A stretch of DNA of 64,000 bases from Salicibibacter cibarius (GTDB taxonomy: Bacteria; Bacillota; Bacilli; Bacillales; Marinococcaceae). This document shows, one piece after another, positions 26,913-35,546 of this stretch (the first letter of the stretch is position 1; every line of letters starts with the position of its first letter). Location: contig NZ_CP054705.1 in the NCBI RefSeq assembly GCF_016495725.1, positions 2,170,001 to 2,234,000 on the forward strand. Reading direction: 5' to 3'. Below the pieces are notes generated by a model, which searched no databases, was not told where the DNA came from, and worked only from the letters and a program-made list of their open reading frames with translations. The translations under genes were made by a program, and so were the position numbers.

Positions 26913-27809
26913 ATGATAAAGGAGCTTAATAACGTCGTATCATATATTGAAGATCATTTGGCAGAAGAATTAAATTTAGATAAAGAAATTCCTCATATGA
27001 CAGGCATTTCCTTATTTCAGTTTAAAAAACTATTTCTTTTGTTAGCGCATATGCCTTTGTTAGAGTACATTCGTAAAAGAAGGATGGCTTTGGCAGGTTA
27101 TGATCTTAGGGAAAGAAAAATGAAAGTGATTGATGTAGCGGTGAAATACGGGTATGATTCACCGGATGCTTTTGCAAAGGCTTTTTATAAAGTACACGAA
27201 GTGAATCCATCGAATGTGTATGAAGAGAAGACGCTAATAAAATCCTATTCTCCAATCTACTTCCAATTGACAATGATTGGAGGATCTCAAATGAATTATC
27301 GAATTGAAGAGAAAAACGCTTTTAACGTGGTCGGAATCCAAAAAAGAATTCCTTTTGTTAAGTGGGGGAAAAGCAAAGCCATTACGACTATTAAAGAAAC
27401 ATTAGATGATGAGATGTATCATAAATTAAATCAATTATCTAATGTGGAGCCTTACGGCGGCTATAGTGCAGTGTACAATATTATGGATTTTGAAGATGAA
27501 ACAAATGCTCAGTGCGATTTTATTTTAGGAACATTAACAACAAAAGAAAATGTGTTCGATTTAGATGCCCTTTATGTTCCTGAAGCCACCTGGGCGATTT
27601 TTACTTCTGATGAAAACAAACAACTCCAACTCCAAGAAGTATGGGCAAAGATTTATACAGAATGGCAGCCATCCTCTGAATACGAAATAATTGATGATGC
27701 GCCCGGAATCTTCTTTATGGAGAATGAAGGGGTTGACGATCCTTCGGTAAGAAAAGAAATTTGGGTACAAGTTAAGAACTCAACTTTCGGAGCTAAAAAT
27801 TACAGGTAA
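26913..27809 (+). CDS. AraC-family regulator with GyrI-like effector-binding domain
   Basis: The protein has an N-terminal AraC helix-turn-helix pair (about 1-105: TGISLFQFKKLFLLLAHMPL, then VAVKYGYDSPDAFAKAFYKV) and a C-terminal GyrI-like/effector-binding domain (about 130-298). I chose ATG 26913 because GGAGCGGG precedes it. It is divergent from the broken CPBP gene, which it may have controlled. The last codons belong to an inserted IS4: the native end, rebuilt by removing 27780-29370, would be GTT AAG AAG AAA TAA (VKKK), while the present end is VKNSTFGAKNYR. The protein should therefore still work. Confidence 0.85.
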   Translation: MIKELNNVVSYIEDHLAEELNLDKEIPHMTGISLFQFKKLFLLLAHMPLLEYIRKRRMALAGYDLRERKMKVIDVAVKYGYDSPDAFAKAFYKVHEVNPSNVYEEKTLIKSYSPIYFQLTMIGGSQMNYRIEEKNAFNVVGIQKRIPFVKWGKSKAITTIKETLDDEMYHKLNQLSNVEPYGGYSAVYNIMDFEDETNAQCDFILGTLTTKENVFDLDALYVPEATWAIFTSDENKQLQLQEVWAKIYTEWQPSSEYEIIDDAPGIFFMENEGVDDPSVRKEIWVQVKNSTFGAKNYR

Positions 27810-29363
27810 ACCCTTATAAAATCAGGATTTGTGGCAGATTTTTTATCCAAAAAAAGCAAAAAACACCCTATTCTTTGGTAAAATAAAGGTACCACACCAA
27901 AACCAAAGAAAGGATGTTTTCTGTGGTTTCAATGATACCAAATTCTGATCAAGGTAACCAGCAACAATCTCGCGTGACGCACTTTTTCAAACAGGCTAAA
28001 ATTGGTACGTTTTTGCACCAATCCAATATCCATAAAGAAAAAGGATTTTCTGCCCTCGTTCTTGTACAATTTATCTTTTCCCTCGTTCTGCAAGGGAAGA
28101 ATCTTTATCGGACGCTCGAGTCCGGCCGCCTTCCGGATGCGCCGGAAAAGGATGCCGTGTACGACTTGATGAAACGCGCAACGTATAACTGGCGGAAATT
28201 TCTCGTCTTGGTGAGCGCGCATCTCATAGAGACCTATCTCCAACCGTTGACGGATCGCGATGGTGTGTTGATCGTCGATGACTCGAGCTATGACCGTAAT
28301 CGCAGTAAAGCCGTCGAACTCCTATCACGTGTCAAAGACCACAGCACAGGCGCCTATTTCAAAGGTTTTCGGATGCTTACACTTGGTTGGTCGGATGGTG
28401 CAACGTTTCTACCTTTGGCCTTTTCATTGCTCAGTTCAAGAAAGGCAAAAAACCGTTTCCAGGAGGTGAATCCGACCATCGACAAACGAACGGTGGGTTA
28501 CCGCCGCCGACAAGAAGCGCTGCAGAAAGGGACGGAAACGTTGTTCACCTTGCTGGATGACATCAATCCTGTGAAGCTTGGCGCTAAAACGCTCCTTTTC
28601 GATAGCTGGTTTGCGTATCCTTCGATCATCAAACGCGTAGTTACCCAGTATCCCCTGGATGTCGTATGTATGATCAAGCGATCCCCCAAGATTCACTACA
28701 CCTACGAAGGGGAATCCTATACGTTGAACCAGCTTTACCAAAACGTGCGCAAGAAACGAGGCCGGGCAAAAATCCTTGCTTCCATTCTTGTTGGCCTAGG
28801 TTCGGATGAAAATGGGCAAGAGATTCAAGCTCGCATCATTTTTGTTCGTGATCGTAACCGTTCGAAACAGTGGTTAGCCATTCTCACGACGAACCTGGAT
28901 CATACCGAAGAAGATGCTGTTCGCATTTATGGTAAACGCTGGGCCATTGAATGCTTTTTCAAAGTGACCAAATCTCACTTGAGATTGGCCAAGGAATTCC
29001 AATGCCGCAGTTATGATGCGTTAACTGCGCACACATCAATTGTTTTTCTCCGCTACATGATGCTCGCTGTGAGCTCGCGGGAGGAAGAAGATCCTCGCAC
29101 GATTGGTCAGCTGTTTTTCATGTGTTGTGATGAGGTCGAAGATCTTCGATTTTCCGAAGCGATCTTGATGATCCTTGAAGTGTTAGGTTCGATGCTGGCG
29201 GAAGAACACTTGCTCACCGACGAGCAAATTCAGCCGTTTTTGGATCGATTGTTTGATAACTTGCCGGATTTTTTGCGAAAACCGTTACTTTCTTGAGGGT
29301 GAATTAGTCTTAAATCCCTTTATATCAGGTGTTTTCGTGTATTAGTCATGTCCGAAAGTTGAG
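27780..29363 (+). mobile_element. IS4-family insertion sequence inserted in the end of the AraC-type gene
   Basis: The terminal inverted repeats are CTCAACTTTCGGA (27780-27792) and TCCGAAAGTTGAG (29351-29363), 13 of 13 matching. A 7-bp target duplication, TTAAGAA, flanks it (27773-27779 and 29364-29370). Length is 1584 bp. Removing the element and one duplication restores a sensible end to the regulator gene. Confidence 0.9.
27914..29296 (+). CDS. IS4-family DDE transposase
   Basis: The 460-residue transposase has the IS4 pattern: first Asp in LIVDDSSYDRNRSKAVELL (about residue 120), second Asp in LLFDSWFAYPS, and the YREK-like segment YGKRWAIECFFKVTKSHLRL near the C-terminal third, which supplies the catalytic Glu. 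The ATG at 27914 directly abuts AAAGG; the GTG at 27923 has better spacing to that site and may be the true start. The gene is intact, so the element may still move. Confidence 0.9.
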   Translation: MFSVVSMIPNSDQGNQQQSRVTHFFKQAKIGTFLHQSNIHKEKGFSALVLVQFIFSLVLQGKNLYRTLESGRLPDAPEKDAVYDLMKRATYNWRKFLVLVSAHLIETYLQPLTDRDGVLIVDDSSYDRNRSKAVELLSRVKDHSTGAYFKGFRMLTLGWSDGATFLPLAFSLLSSRKAKNRFQEVNPTIDKRTVGYRRRQEALQKGTETLFTLLDDINPVKLGAKTLLFDSWFAYPSIIKRVVTQYPLDVVCMIKRSPKIHYTYEGESYTLNQLYQNVRKKRGRAKILASILVGLGSDENGQEIQARIIFVRDRNRSKQWLAILTTNLDHTEEDAVRIYGKRWAIECFFKVTKSHLRLAKEFQCRSYDALTAHTSIVFLRYMMLAVSSREEEDPRTIGQLFFMCCDEVEDLRFSEAILMILEVLGSMLAEEHLLTDEQIQPFLDRLFDNLPDFLRKPLLS

Positions 29364-29440
29364 TTAAGAAGAAATAAAAATGCCTGACAAGAGTGATGTT
29401 TAAATGAACATAATTAGAGGTAATGTTTACCTAAAGTTAC

Positions 29441-29465
29441 ATTATGATCAAATTATGATCATAAT
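29441..29465. promoter_or_regulatory. Repeated palindromic site upstream of the nuclease gene
   Basis: ATTATGATCA occurs at 29441-29450 and again at 29452-29461, 11 bp apart (one helical turn). The second copy is part of a 14-bp palindrome ATTATGATCATAAT (29452-29465). It lies 64 bp before the nuclease start in very AT-rich DNA. It may be an operator; no regulator is encoded beside it. Confidence 0.45.
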
Positions 29466-29528
29466 GATAATTTATTCTGTTAATTTGATAAAATAAAAAT
29501 AATACTATCCAGTTAAGGGGGCAATAAA

Positions 29529-31400
29529 TTGGAATATTGGGATGTATACGAGCTTAAAAGTAATAGAAACAAAAAATGTTTTATTGAATATCTTGAGGAG
29601 CTTCTGAAAACAGAAAATTATGATGCATTATTCCGTGCTATAAAAAGTTCTGGTGTGTATATAGCATATGATCCCAAGACAACAATAGATGAAAAGCAAG
29701 TGGAATTAGTAACAAATTTTATAATGGATAACCTTTATATGCTTTCACCAGAGAGAGTTGATTCTTTATTAAAAGAAGTTAAAACATTACAAGAGTTAAG
29801 AGATTCAGTTCTAAAAAAAGTGAATAAAACTTATAAACTCATATCAAAACAAAAGCAACCTTATTATTTGATAGAATATATTAATAAATTCTTTGCAGAG
29901 AGGTCTGAAGTTGAATTGTATATTAATTCAGATTTCAGTGATATACTTGATTTAAATGAAGAGATTATTATGTCCTTAGGTATTATTTTAAAAGACATGT
30001 CTAGCAGAAAAATACCTTTCTTAGTGACCAATGATCCTTCAAGTAATGAATATTATTTAATAGGCAAACATCTGGAAGTTGCTACTGAATTGAGATGCAT
30101 TAATAATATTATTGAGATGTGGATGTTTGGAGACATAGAAATAAATGAGAATGGAGAAAATGGCCTGCTCGAGATTAGAGAAGTAGGTAATTGGGGGAAA
30201 AAGGTATTAATGAGTAAAATACCTTTTCTAGACTTAAAAGAAACTAAGAATGTAAATATGAACAAAGGTTATAATTCAGAGATATTTAATAAAAGAAAAG
30301 TGTTAGAAAATAAAATTAAGGAGTATTTTTACACACAAGATTTTTTACAGAAATATAAAGGAATACCTCTAAAAGATTGGATTAATTCCTATTGGTGTCT
30401 CTATGAGTATTCTTTGAGACTCGGAACTAACCCTAATATTATTCACCATAGTATAACAGAATGGGAATATATTTTAATGAATGCTGGTGTTTCTGAAGTG
30501 CATGTATCTAATTTATTAAATCAGCTCACTTTTACAAAAAGTTCTAGAGATCTGTTTGACGCTCCGTTAATTAAATTTTCTGATGGACTTGTTTGTATAA
30601 CCAATATGATACCTTATATTGATATTTCTAGAGCATTAATGTCTCAACTTGGTATTCAAGAGGATGAAAATAATAAATTTGGTAGTTTTAACCAAAAAGG
30701 CGGGAATTTTGAGAACCATATAGAGCTGCTTACAAAGAAAAATATATCCAAAGTTATTCCGAATTTAAAGCGTAGTGTTAAAAAGAATGAACTTTATGAG
30801 GTAGACTTAATTTTTCAATTGGAGGGAAATTTATTTTTCGTTGAAGCAAAAACCCAAAAGCAACCTGTTTCACACAAGGATTATAAGAGGAATCAAGAAG
30901 AATTATTTTCCTATATTAAAAAATTCAATCGTAATGTCAATTATTTCATGAATAGTGAAACAGAAAAAAAGCTTATTATGAAAGAACTCGGAATGGAAAA
31001 AATAGAAAAAGTATATAGGATATTTGTTACAAATGTATATCAAGTTTTATCTTTCCTAGAAGGAGTTTATATAACAGATGAAATAAATTATTTTTGTTAT
31101 ATGAATCGAAGACCACAAGCAATCCATATTGAATCTGTTACTAAAAGAACTTTTACTAAATACCTTGATCCACATTTATATCAGGGCGATATAACATCTG
31201 ATCAATTTTTATCAATGATTACTAATGATGAACAAAATAATAGATTGATAAAAAGAATTGGAATTCGCGAAGTGGATTTAAAGGAGCAACTAAATCTTAT
31301 CCATACTTGTTACTATATAAAAAATGGAGCATACAAATTTTATGATGGTGATTTATCCAACAACGAAATGTTTAAAAACCTATATAATGATTACTTGTAG
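29529..31400 (+). CDS. Orphan 623-residue protein with a PD-(D/E)XK-type nuclease motif
   Basis: I do not recognise a named family. Near residues 395-445 the sequence GGNFENHIELL, then YEVDLIFQLEGNLFFVEAKTQ fits a restriction-like fold: Glu395, Asp426, then E-x-K at Glu439 and Lys441. The first 380 residues are helical and lysine/glutamate-rich with no motif I can name; there are no membrane segments or ATPase motifs. The start is TTG 29529, preceded by AAGGGG. Codon use is strongly AT-rich, unlike odhA or addA, and the gene lies between IS4 and IS21 insertions, so it was probably acquired. A single-gene phage-defence or mobile-element role is inferred, not shown. Confidence 0.7.
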   Translation: MEYWDVYELKSNRNKKCFIEYLEELLKTENYDALFRAIKSSGVYIAYDPKTTIDEKQVELVTNFIMDNLYMLSPERVDSLLKEVKTLQELRDSVLKKVNKTYKLISKQKQPYYLIEYINKFFAERSEVELYINSDFSDILDLNEEIIMSLGIILKDMSSRKIPFLVTNDPSSNEYYLIGKHLEVATELRCINNIIEMWMFGDIEINENGENGLLEIREVGNWGKKVLMSKIPFLDLKETKNVNMNKGYNSEIFNKRKVLENKIKEYFYTQDFLQKYKGIPLKDWINSYWCLYEYSLRLGTNPNIIHHSITEWEYILMNAGVSEVHVSNLLNQLTFTKSSRDLFDAPLIKFSDGLVCITNMIPYIDISRALMSQLGIQEDENNKFGSFNQKGGNFENHIELLTKKNISKVIPNLKRSVKKNELYEVDLIFQLEGNLFFVEAKTQKQPVSHKDYKRNQEELFSYIKKFNRNVNYFMNSETEKKLIMKELGMEKIEKVYRIFVTNVYQVLSFLEGVYITDEINYFCYMNRRPQAIHIESVTKRTFTKYLDPHLYQGDITSDQFLSMITNDEQNNRLIKRIGIREVDLKEQLNLIHTCYYIKNGAYKFYDGDLSNNEMFKNLYNDYL

Positions 31401-31740
31401 CAAAAAATATCTAATTTAATAATTAGATATAAAAGGTGAAGATGAAGCGATGATTATAATCTCCAAAAAATTCCATAAGGAGATTGATGATCTGAATATC
31501 AATGATTTCAATGAGTAAGTCATTTATAAATTTAGAAGAAGGAAGTTTAACATTCTATTTAAAGCAAGCCCAAATTCACCAATGGGGATGGGGTTCACCG
31601 CCGAATCGTGTAAATCGATCAATTCGTGTTACACTGGATATTTCGGCTGATGCATCCATGAGCTTTTTTCTCCTAGCCTCGGACTAACAGATGGGATTAT
31701 TTCCCATTAGATGTCCTAATTTTGCATGTATCTCGGAGCA
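31401..31740. other. AT-rich debris and start of a mosaic repeat
   Basis: After the nuclease gene, a 22-codon frame with a ribosome site (AAAGGTGAAG, ATG 31451) encodes MIIISKKFHKEIDDLNINDF. It is followed by MSKSFINLEEGSLTFYLK (from about 31511), which looks like the N-terminus of a lost protein. At about 31590 the sequence changes to repeat DNA: 31603-31637 matches 39314-39349, and 31647-31742 matches 41067-41162. Nothing here looks functional. Confidence 0.5.
31603..31637. repeat. 35-bp dispersed repeat, copy 1
   Basis: GAATCGTGTAAATCGATCA then TTCGTGT.ACACT is shared with 39314-39349. Both lie in gene-free mosaic repeat DNA. Confidence 0.6.
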
Positions 31741-31911
31741 CCCGTCGCAAAGAAACATAAAATAGCCCCGTATATGGTGTTTTCCGATCAAACCTTAAAG
31801 GAAATGTCCGGAAAGCAGCCCGCGACAAAAGCAAGTATGCTTGCCATTAAAGGCGTCGGCGAGCATAAATATGAAGTGTACGGCGAAGCGTTTTTGGACG
31901 AGATTCATGGG
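31647..31911 (+). repeat. Second copy of the recQ 3'-end segment, left part
   Basis: Positions 31743-31911 are almost identical to the end of recQ (25243-25411), including HKIAPYMVFSDQTLKEMSGK. Before it, about 95 bp (31647-31742: GATGC.TCCATGAGCTTTTT ... CGTATCTCGG-like) has no match in recQ but does match the third copy at 41067-41162. The copy is interrupted by an IS21 at 31915 and resumes at 34904. Confidence 0.8.
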
Positions 31912-32030
31912 GGGTGAGTACGGCGGACAATTCTTACCACTTGTGCGGTCTTTTTTACCACCTTTTGCAGGAAAATGTACCACTCAATGCGGATCCCTTT
32001 ACCACAGATGAAAAGAACGGCTTGAAATAA

Positions 32031-32060
32031 GATATTCCCCGCCCATGGGCGGGGAATATC
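32031..32060. terminator. Perfect palindrome, likely terminator of the IS21 operon
   Basis: GATATTCCCCGCCCA and its exact complement TGGGCGGGGAATATC form a 15-bp stem 8 bp after the stop of the third gene. T-rich sequence follows on the minus strand. Confidence 0.75.
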
Positions 32061-32068
32061 TTTAGCCA

Positions 32069-32386
32069 TTAAAATGGGAGTCTCCCTAATTCAAAGTCAA
32101 GCTCACATTTCAGCTTATCAATCTTTTTTTGTAACTCTTCCACTTTTTCCTCGAGTCTTACGATTTTGGTTTTATCACTAATTCCTTTTTCATAGGGTGT
32201 TCCAACACGACTTAAATCGACCAAAAACGATAATACTGCTGGCTCTGTAATATTGAAATCTTCTCCATTTTCTGTTGCTTCGATTTCACCTTCAGCGATC
32301 CATTTTCTAACATCTAATTCATCGCAGTCAATCTCATAATTGTGTAGGAGATCGAGAGTCTCCGCGAGTGTCATGTATTCCCTCAT
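32069..32386 (-). CDS. Third gene of the IS21 element, small helix-turn-helix/coiled-coil protein
   Basis: This 105-residue protein begins MREYMTLAETLDLLHNYEID. The first half (LDVRKWIAEGEIEATENGEDF) resembles a MerR/excisionase-like winged helix, and the second half (KTKIVRLEEKVEELQKKIDK) is a clear coiled coil. The ATG at 32386 is preceded by AAAGGGTGT. It lies 29 bp after istB in the same direction and before the element's terminator, so it is a passenger in the transposition operon. Most IS21 elements carry only istA and istB. A regulatory role is inferred. Confidence 0.7.
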   Translation of the reverse strand: MREYMTLAETLDLLHNYEIDCDELDVRKWIAEGEIEATENGEDFNITEPAVLSFLVDLSRVGTPYEKGISDKTKIVRLEEKVEELQKKIDKLKCELDFELGRLPF

Positions 32387-32414
32387 TTTAAACACCCTTT
32401 CATTTCTAGGTTTT

Positions 32415-33197
32415 TTATAAAAAATTGTTGTTCTCTTTATCGTTTGCCGTTTGTTTTTGCACACCAAGACGTTCGCGCATCGACACTTTTCCGTCAATGA
32501 AAATATCATAGGAATCATGAATAATTCGGTCGAGAATGGCTTCTGCCAAGGTGCCATCTCCCAGTTTCTCGTACCATCCATCAATATCAAATTGAGAACA
32601 AAAGATGTTGGATTGTTTTGCCTGACGTCTTGCGTTTATGATTTCAAGAAGGAGAGCTGCTTCTTCATTGGTTAAGGCGTGAAGCAGCCATTCATCAAGA
32701 ATAAGAAGATCTACCTTTAGAAGCTTTCTCATGAGTTTGACATAGCTGTCATCCTGTTGATATTTTGCAAGTTTAAATTCCTCTAATAGATCAGGAAGCC
32801 GTGTGTAATGTACTTTGAAGAACTGTCGGCACGCCTGTACGCCAAATGCGGCGGCCATCCACGATTTCCCGGCTCCAGACACGCCTTTAAAGATAATATT
32901 TCGCCCATCCAGAATATAGCTTCCGCTGGCTAAACGCTGGAGTAAATCTTTGTCTAGTTTCCGGTCATCATAATACATGATCTCTTCGATTGAAGCCGGT
33001 TCAGGAAACGCTGCCTGTTTGAGAAGACGGTTGAGTTTATTACTTTTCCGGCGGGATTCTTCATGGTCAATTAAGATGCCGAATAATGTATCAAAATCCA
33101 TCTCTTTATTTTCTGCCTTCGTGAAAAGAGATTCATAGGCTTCTGCCATCCCTGATAGTTTCAATGTTTTTAGTTTATCAATATTCTGCTGGTTCAT
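32415..33197 (-). CDS. istB: IS21 helper ATPase IstB
   Basis: IstB is the AAA+ ATPase that helps IstA select and join to target DNA. The 260 residues show Walker A (GVSGAGKSW, about 106-114), Walker B (LLILDEW) and the family's typical start NIDKLKTLKLSGMAEAYESL. The DEW in place of the usual DE(W/D) plus LLHALTNEE is within family range. Its start overlaps the istA stop by 4 bp. The gene is intact. Confidence 0.93.
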   Translation of the reverse strand: MNQQNIDKLKTLKLSGMAEAYESLFTKAENKEMDFDTLFGILIDHEESRRKSNKLNRLLKQAAFPEPASIEEIMYYDDRKLDKDLLQRLASGSYILDGRNIIFKGVSGAGKSWMAAAFGVQACRQFFKVHYTRLPDLLEEFKLAKYQQDDSYVKLMRKLLKVDLLILDEWLLHALTNEEAALLLEIINARRQAKQSNIFCSQFDIDGWYEKLGDGTLAEAILDRIIHDSYDIFIDGKVSMRERLGVQKQTANDKENNNFL

Positions 33198-34744
33198 TTG
33201 TTTTTCCCTCCAAAATAGGAAGCCCCACGTGTAAACGCATGCTTATTTTTGACGTTCTGTTGCTTCTGTGTGAAAGCTTTCTCTGCGTCTGCTTTTTTAT
33301 TGTTCTTGATGAGCGTTTGAATACTTTTTACTGTAGGCCGATTCGTGATCTGGTGGACCATTTTACACGCACGTTCGATATCATAAACCGTGTAGGTGCG
33401 TTCCAATTTCTTTAAGGCAAAAACAGACTTCAGCGCTTGTTTTTCAACCCCGTAGCTCTCCAACAAGAACTTCACCACGGAAAGCGTATGTTCCCCAACA
33501 TCTGTAGCCCAATCTAATGCATTTTGCGGCGTTTGTTCCACGTAATGCTTATGGTTATCCGGCATATGATCTTTCACAGTAGAATGTTGGCCGTATTTCC
33601 CATATAATGTTTGATGTGAGGCAATCCTCATGTGATCGAAATAGACTTCGATCACATGATCTGAGACTTTCACATCGACGTGCTTTCCGATGTATTCATA
33701 GGGAACGGAGTAGAACATGCTTTTCACAGAGATGTGATAATCAGGCTGCACCTTGGCGGTTCGCCACTCAGACATCTCGTAGGGTTTAACGGGAAGAGGA
33801 GTAAGGGCGAACTTCTCTTCTTCCATAAACGCTGACCAGCGAGAGCCTTCTTTTTTTGTGAAGGGCCGGTGGTTAAACTCCCCTAGCTTCTTTCGGATCT
33901 CTTGGTTCATTTCCTCCAACGTAAAACATTGGACATGCCTTAACGCAGCGATAATCCACGTCGACACCGTGTTCACCGAACTTTCCACACTCGGCTTATC
34001 TTTGGGTGAACGCACGCGTGCTGGCATGACCACGGAGTGATAGTGGCGGACCATTTCTTCATACGTCTTGTTTAACACCAGCTCTTTGGAGGTATGCTTG
34101 GTCACCCCTGTCCTTAAATTATCGGGCACAATAATTTGGGTGGTGCCTCCCATGTATTCAAACGCGTGTTGATGAAGCTTAATCCAAGAAGCTAAATCCA
34201 TGGATAAAGAGCCCTCCACATAGGAAAGCTGAGAACACGGTAAAGCTGCCACAAATACATAGACTTTCACTTTTTCCCCGGTATCGGGATCAATGATAAA
34301 TAGGGTAGAACCTGCCCAATCGACTTCTAACAATTCCCCTGGTTTCCGCTTAATTCTCATGGTCGCTTTATACTTCTGGGCAAAATTGTGGTAGTGTTCC
34401 GTAAAAGTCCGATAGGCATAGGGAATCTTCGCTTGGTCCCGGGCTTTCCTCACATATTCCTCATGAAGCAATGTCAAAGTGACATGGGGCTTGGCCAACT
34501 CCTCATGCAAATAATCAAAATCAATCATTTGCCGTCCAGAAGCTTCTAACTTTTTCTCTGGATATAGAAAATCTTCAATCCAAGCATCTGTCATTTCCTC
34601 ATCGAGCGGACACTTCAACCCTCTTTTCTCCGCCAAGCGTATGACTTCCGTTACTTTTTGCCTTGAACGGCGGGTCATAGCTGCGATACTTCGTAAACTC
34701 CTTTCCTCGTCATGTAATTCCAGCATCTGTCGATATGGGAACAT
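33194..34744 (-). CDS. istA: IS21 transposase IstA
   Basis: IstA is the DDE transposase of IS21 elements. The 516 residues contain an N-terminal helix-turn-helix (LRSIAAMTRRSRQKVTEVIR), the integrase core beginning GELLEVDWAGSTLFI (first Asp about residue 139), IIVPDNLRTGV (second Asp) and a third acidic residue in KDKPSVESSVNTV. The order and spacing are typical. It is translationally coupled to istB. The gene is intact, so the element may be active. Confidence 0.93.
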   Translation of the reverse strand: MFPYRQMLELHDEERSLRSIAAMTRRSRQKVTEVIRLAEKRGLKCPLDEEMTDAWIEDFLYPEKKLEASGRQMIDFDYLHEELAKPHVTLTLLHEEYVRKARDQAKIPYAYRTFTEHYHNFAQKYKATMRIKRKPGELLEVDWAGSTLFIIDPDTGEKVKVYVFVAALPCSQLSYVEGSLSMDLASWIKLHQHAFEYMGGTTQIIVPDNLRTGVTKHTSKELVLNKTYEEMVRHYHSVVMPARVRSPKDKPSVESSVNTVSTWIIAALRHVQCFTLEEMNQEIRKKLGEFNHRPFTKKEGSRWSAFMEEEKFALTPLPVKPYEMSEWRTAKVQPDYHISVKSMFYSVPYEYIGKHVDVKVSDHVIEVYFDHMRIASHQTLYGKYGQHSTVKDHMPDNHKHYVEQTPQNALDWATDVGEHTLSVVKFLLESYGVEKQALKSVFALKKLERTYTVYDIERACKMVHQITNRPTVKSIQTLIKNNKKADAEKAFTQKQQNVKNKHAFTRGASYFGGKNK

Positions 34745-34903
34745 AAAAAACCTCCTGTATTCCTAATGTCATGCCGTTTGGCATGCCCATTAAGTATACA
34801 GGAGGTGGTGTATTGGTAAAGGCTTCCGCAATAAGTGGTAAATATCTCCGCACTTGGTGGTAAAAAAGATTGCAAGGGTGGTACAAACCGAATGCAATAC
34901 TCA

Positions 34904-34987
34904 GGGGGGAAATAACTGGAGTGGCAATAGGGATGCCCATGGAGGCACCCCTTGTTTGGCTAATATTGGTTAATGAATCTAGAGAGA
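34904..34987 (+). repeat. Second copy of the recQ 3'-end segment, right part
   Basis: AATAACTGGAGTGGCAATAG and on through TTGTTTGGCTAATATTGGTT to TCTAGAGAGA match the recQ downstream flank 25412-25491 with a few changes. Homology stops at 34987. Confidence 0.8.
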
Positions 34988-35546
34988 TTCATAATACCTG
35001 CCGGAAGACGGTAACGGGTCCATCATTAGAGGCTAAAAAAGCCACATATACGAAAAAGCTGTGATAAAGGGTTTTATTGTACTTCCAATTGGCTCTTTCA
35101 ATGCCCCTTATAACAACAGTTTCTGCTATTCGGGGGACGTTGTGGACCTTATAAGGACCGGCGATCACTGCTCGGAGGTGCGATGGGTGCTAATCAGCTG
35201 TATCAAGCTATCGGTGAATGTGAACAGTTGTTTTGGGAAGAACTCCTGTTATCAAAAGCGTAATATCAACCGTATTATTTTGGTTGAAAATATCATATTG
35301 ACTTCAATTGGAGTCATGATCGCTCCGCCAATCAGTGATTATGTATATAGATTGGTTGTTCAATCTTTATCCAATTCCAATTAATAGATTCCTGACACTT
35401 TTAATTTGGCATCAATAGATTTGGCAATCATTTGTATTAACGATCATATCGAATCTGAAGCGTGTTGAATAGGTATTTCAGAAGGACAGTTTTATCAATT
35501 TTTTTCAAACTCTGGCGGCTATCACAAGAGCACTCCATTAACATTG
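34988..35546. other. Gene-free stretch with decayed membrane-protein-like sequence
   Basis: No gene with a ribosome site is visible. A plus-strand frame ending at 35384 reads IILVENIILTSIGVMIAPPI and SDYVYRLVVQSLSN, which looks like the end of a small membrane protein after frameshifts. It may be a relic of the gene that once followed this recQ-flank copy. I see no promoter or structured element. Confidence 0.35.

Larger units (their letters stand above)
31915..34903 (-). mobile_element. IS21-family insertion sequence with a third gene
   Basis: The ends are TGAGTACGGCGGACAATTC (left, 31915) and, read inwards from the right end, TGAGTATTGCATTCGGTTTG (34903). They share TGAGTA..GC and a subterminal TACCAC. 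A run of six G flanks each side, so the target duplication is G4 to G6. The element holds istA, istB and a small gene, all on the minus strand, and lies inside a copy of the recQ 3' end. Confidence 0.85.

Noticed and set aside
31726-31917. A 63-codon frame encoding an isolated HRDC fragment
   Set aside because: It is a displaced copy of the recQ 3' end without a ribosome site, cut off by the IS21.
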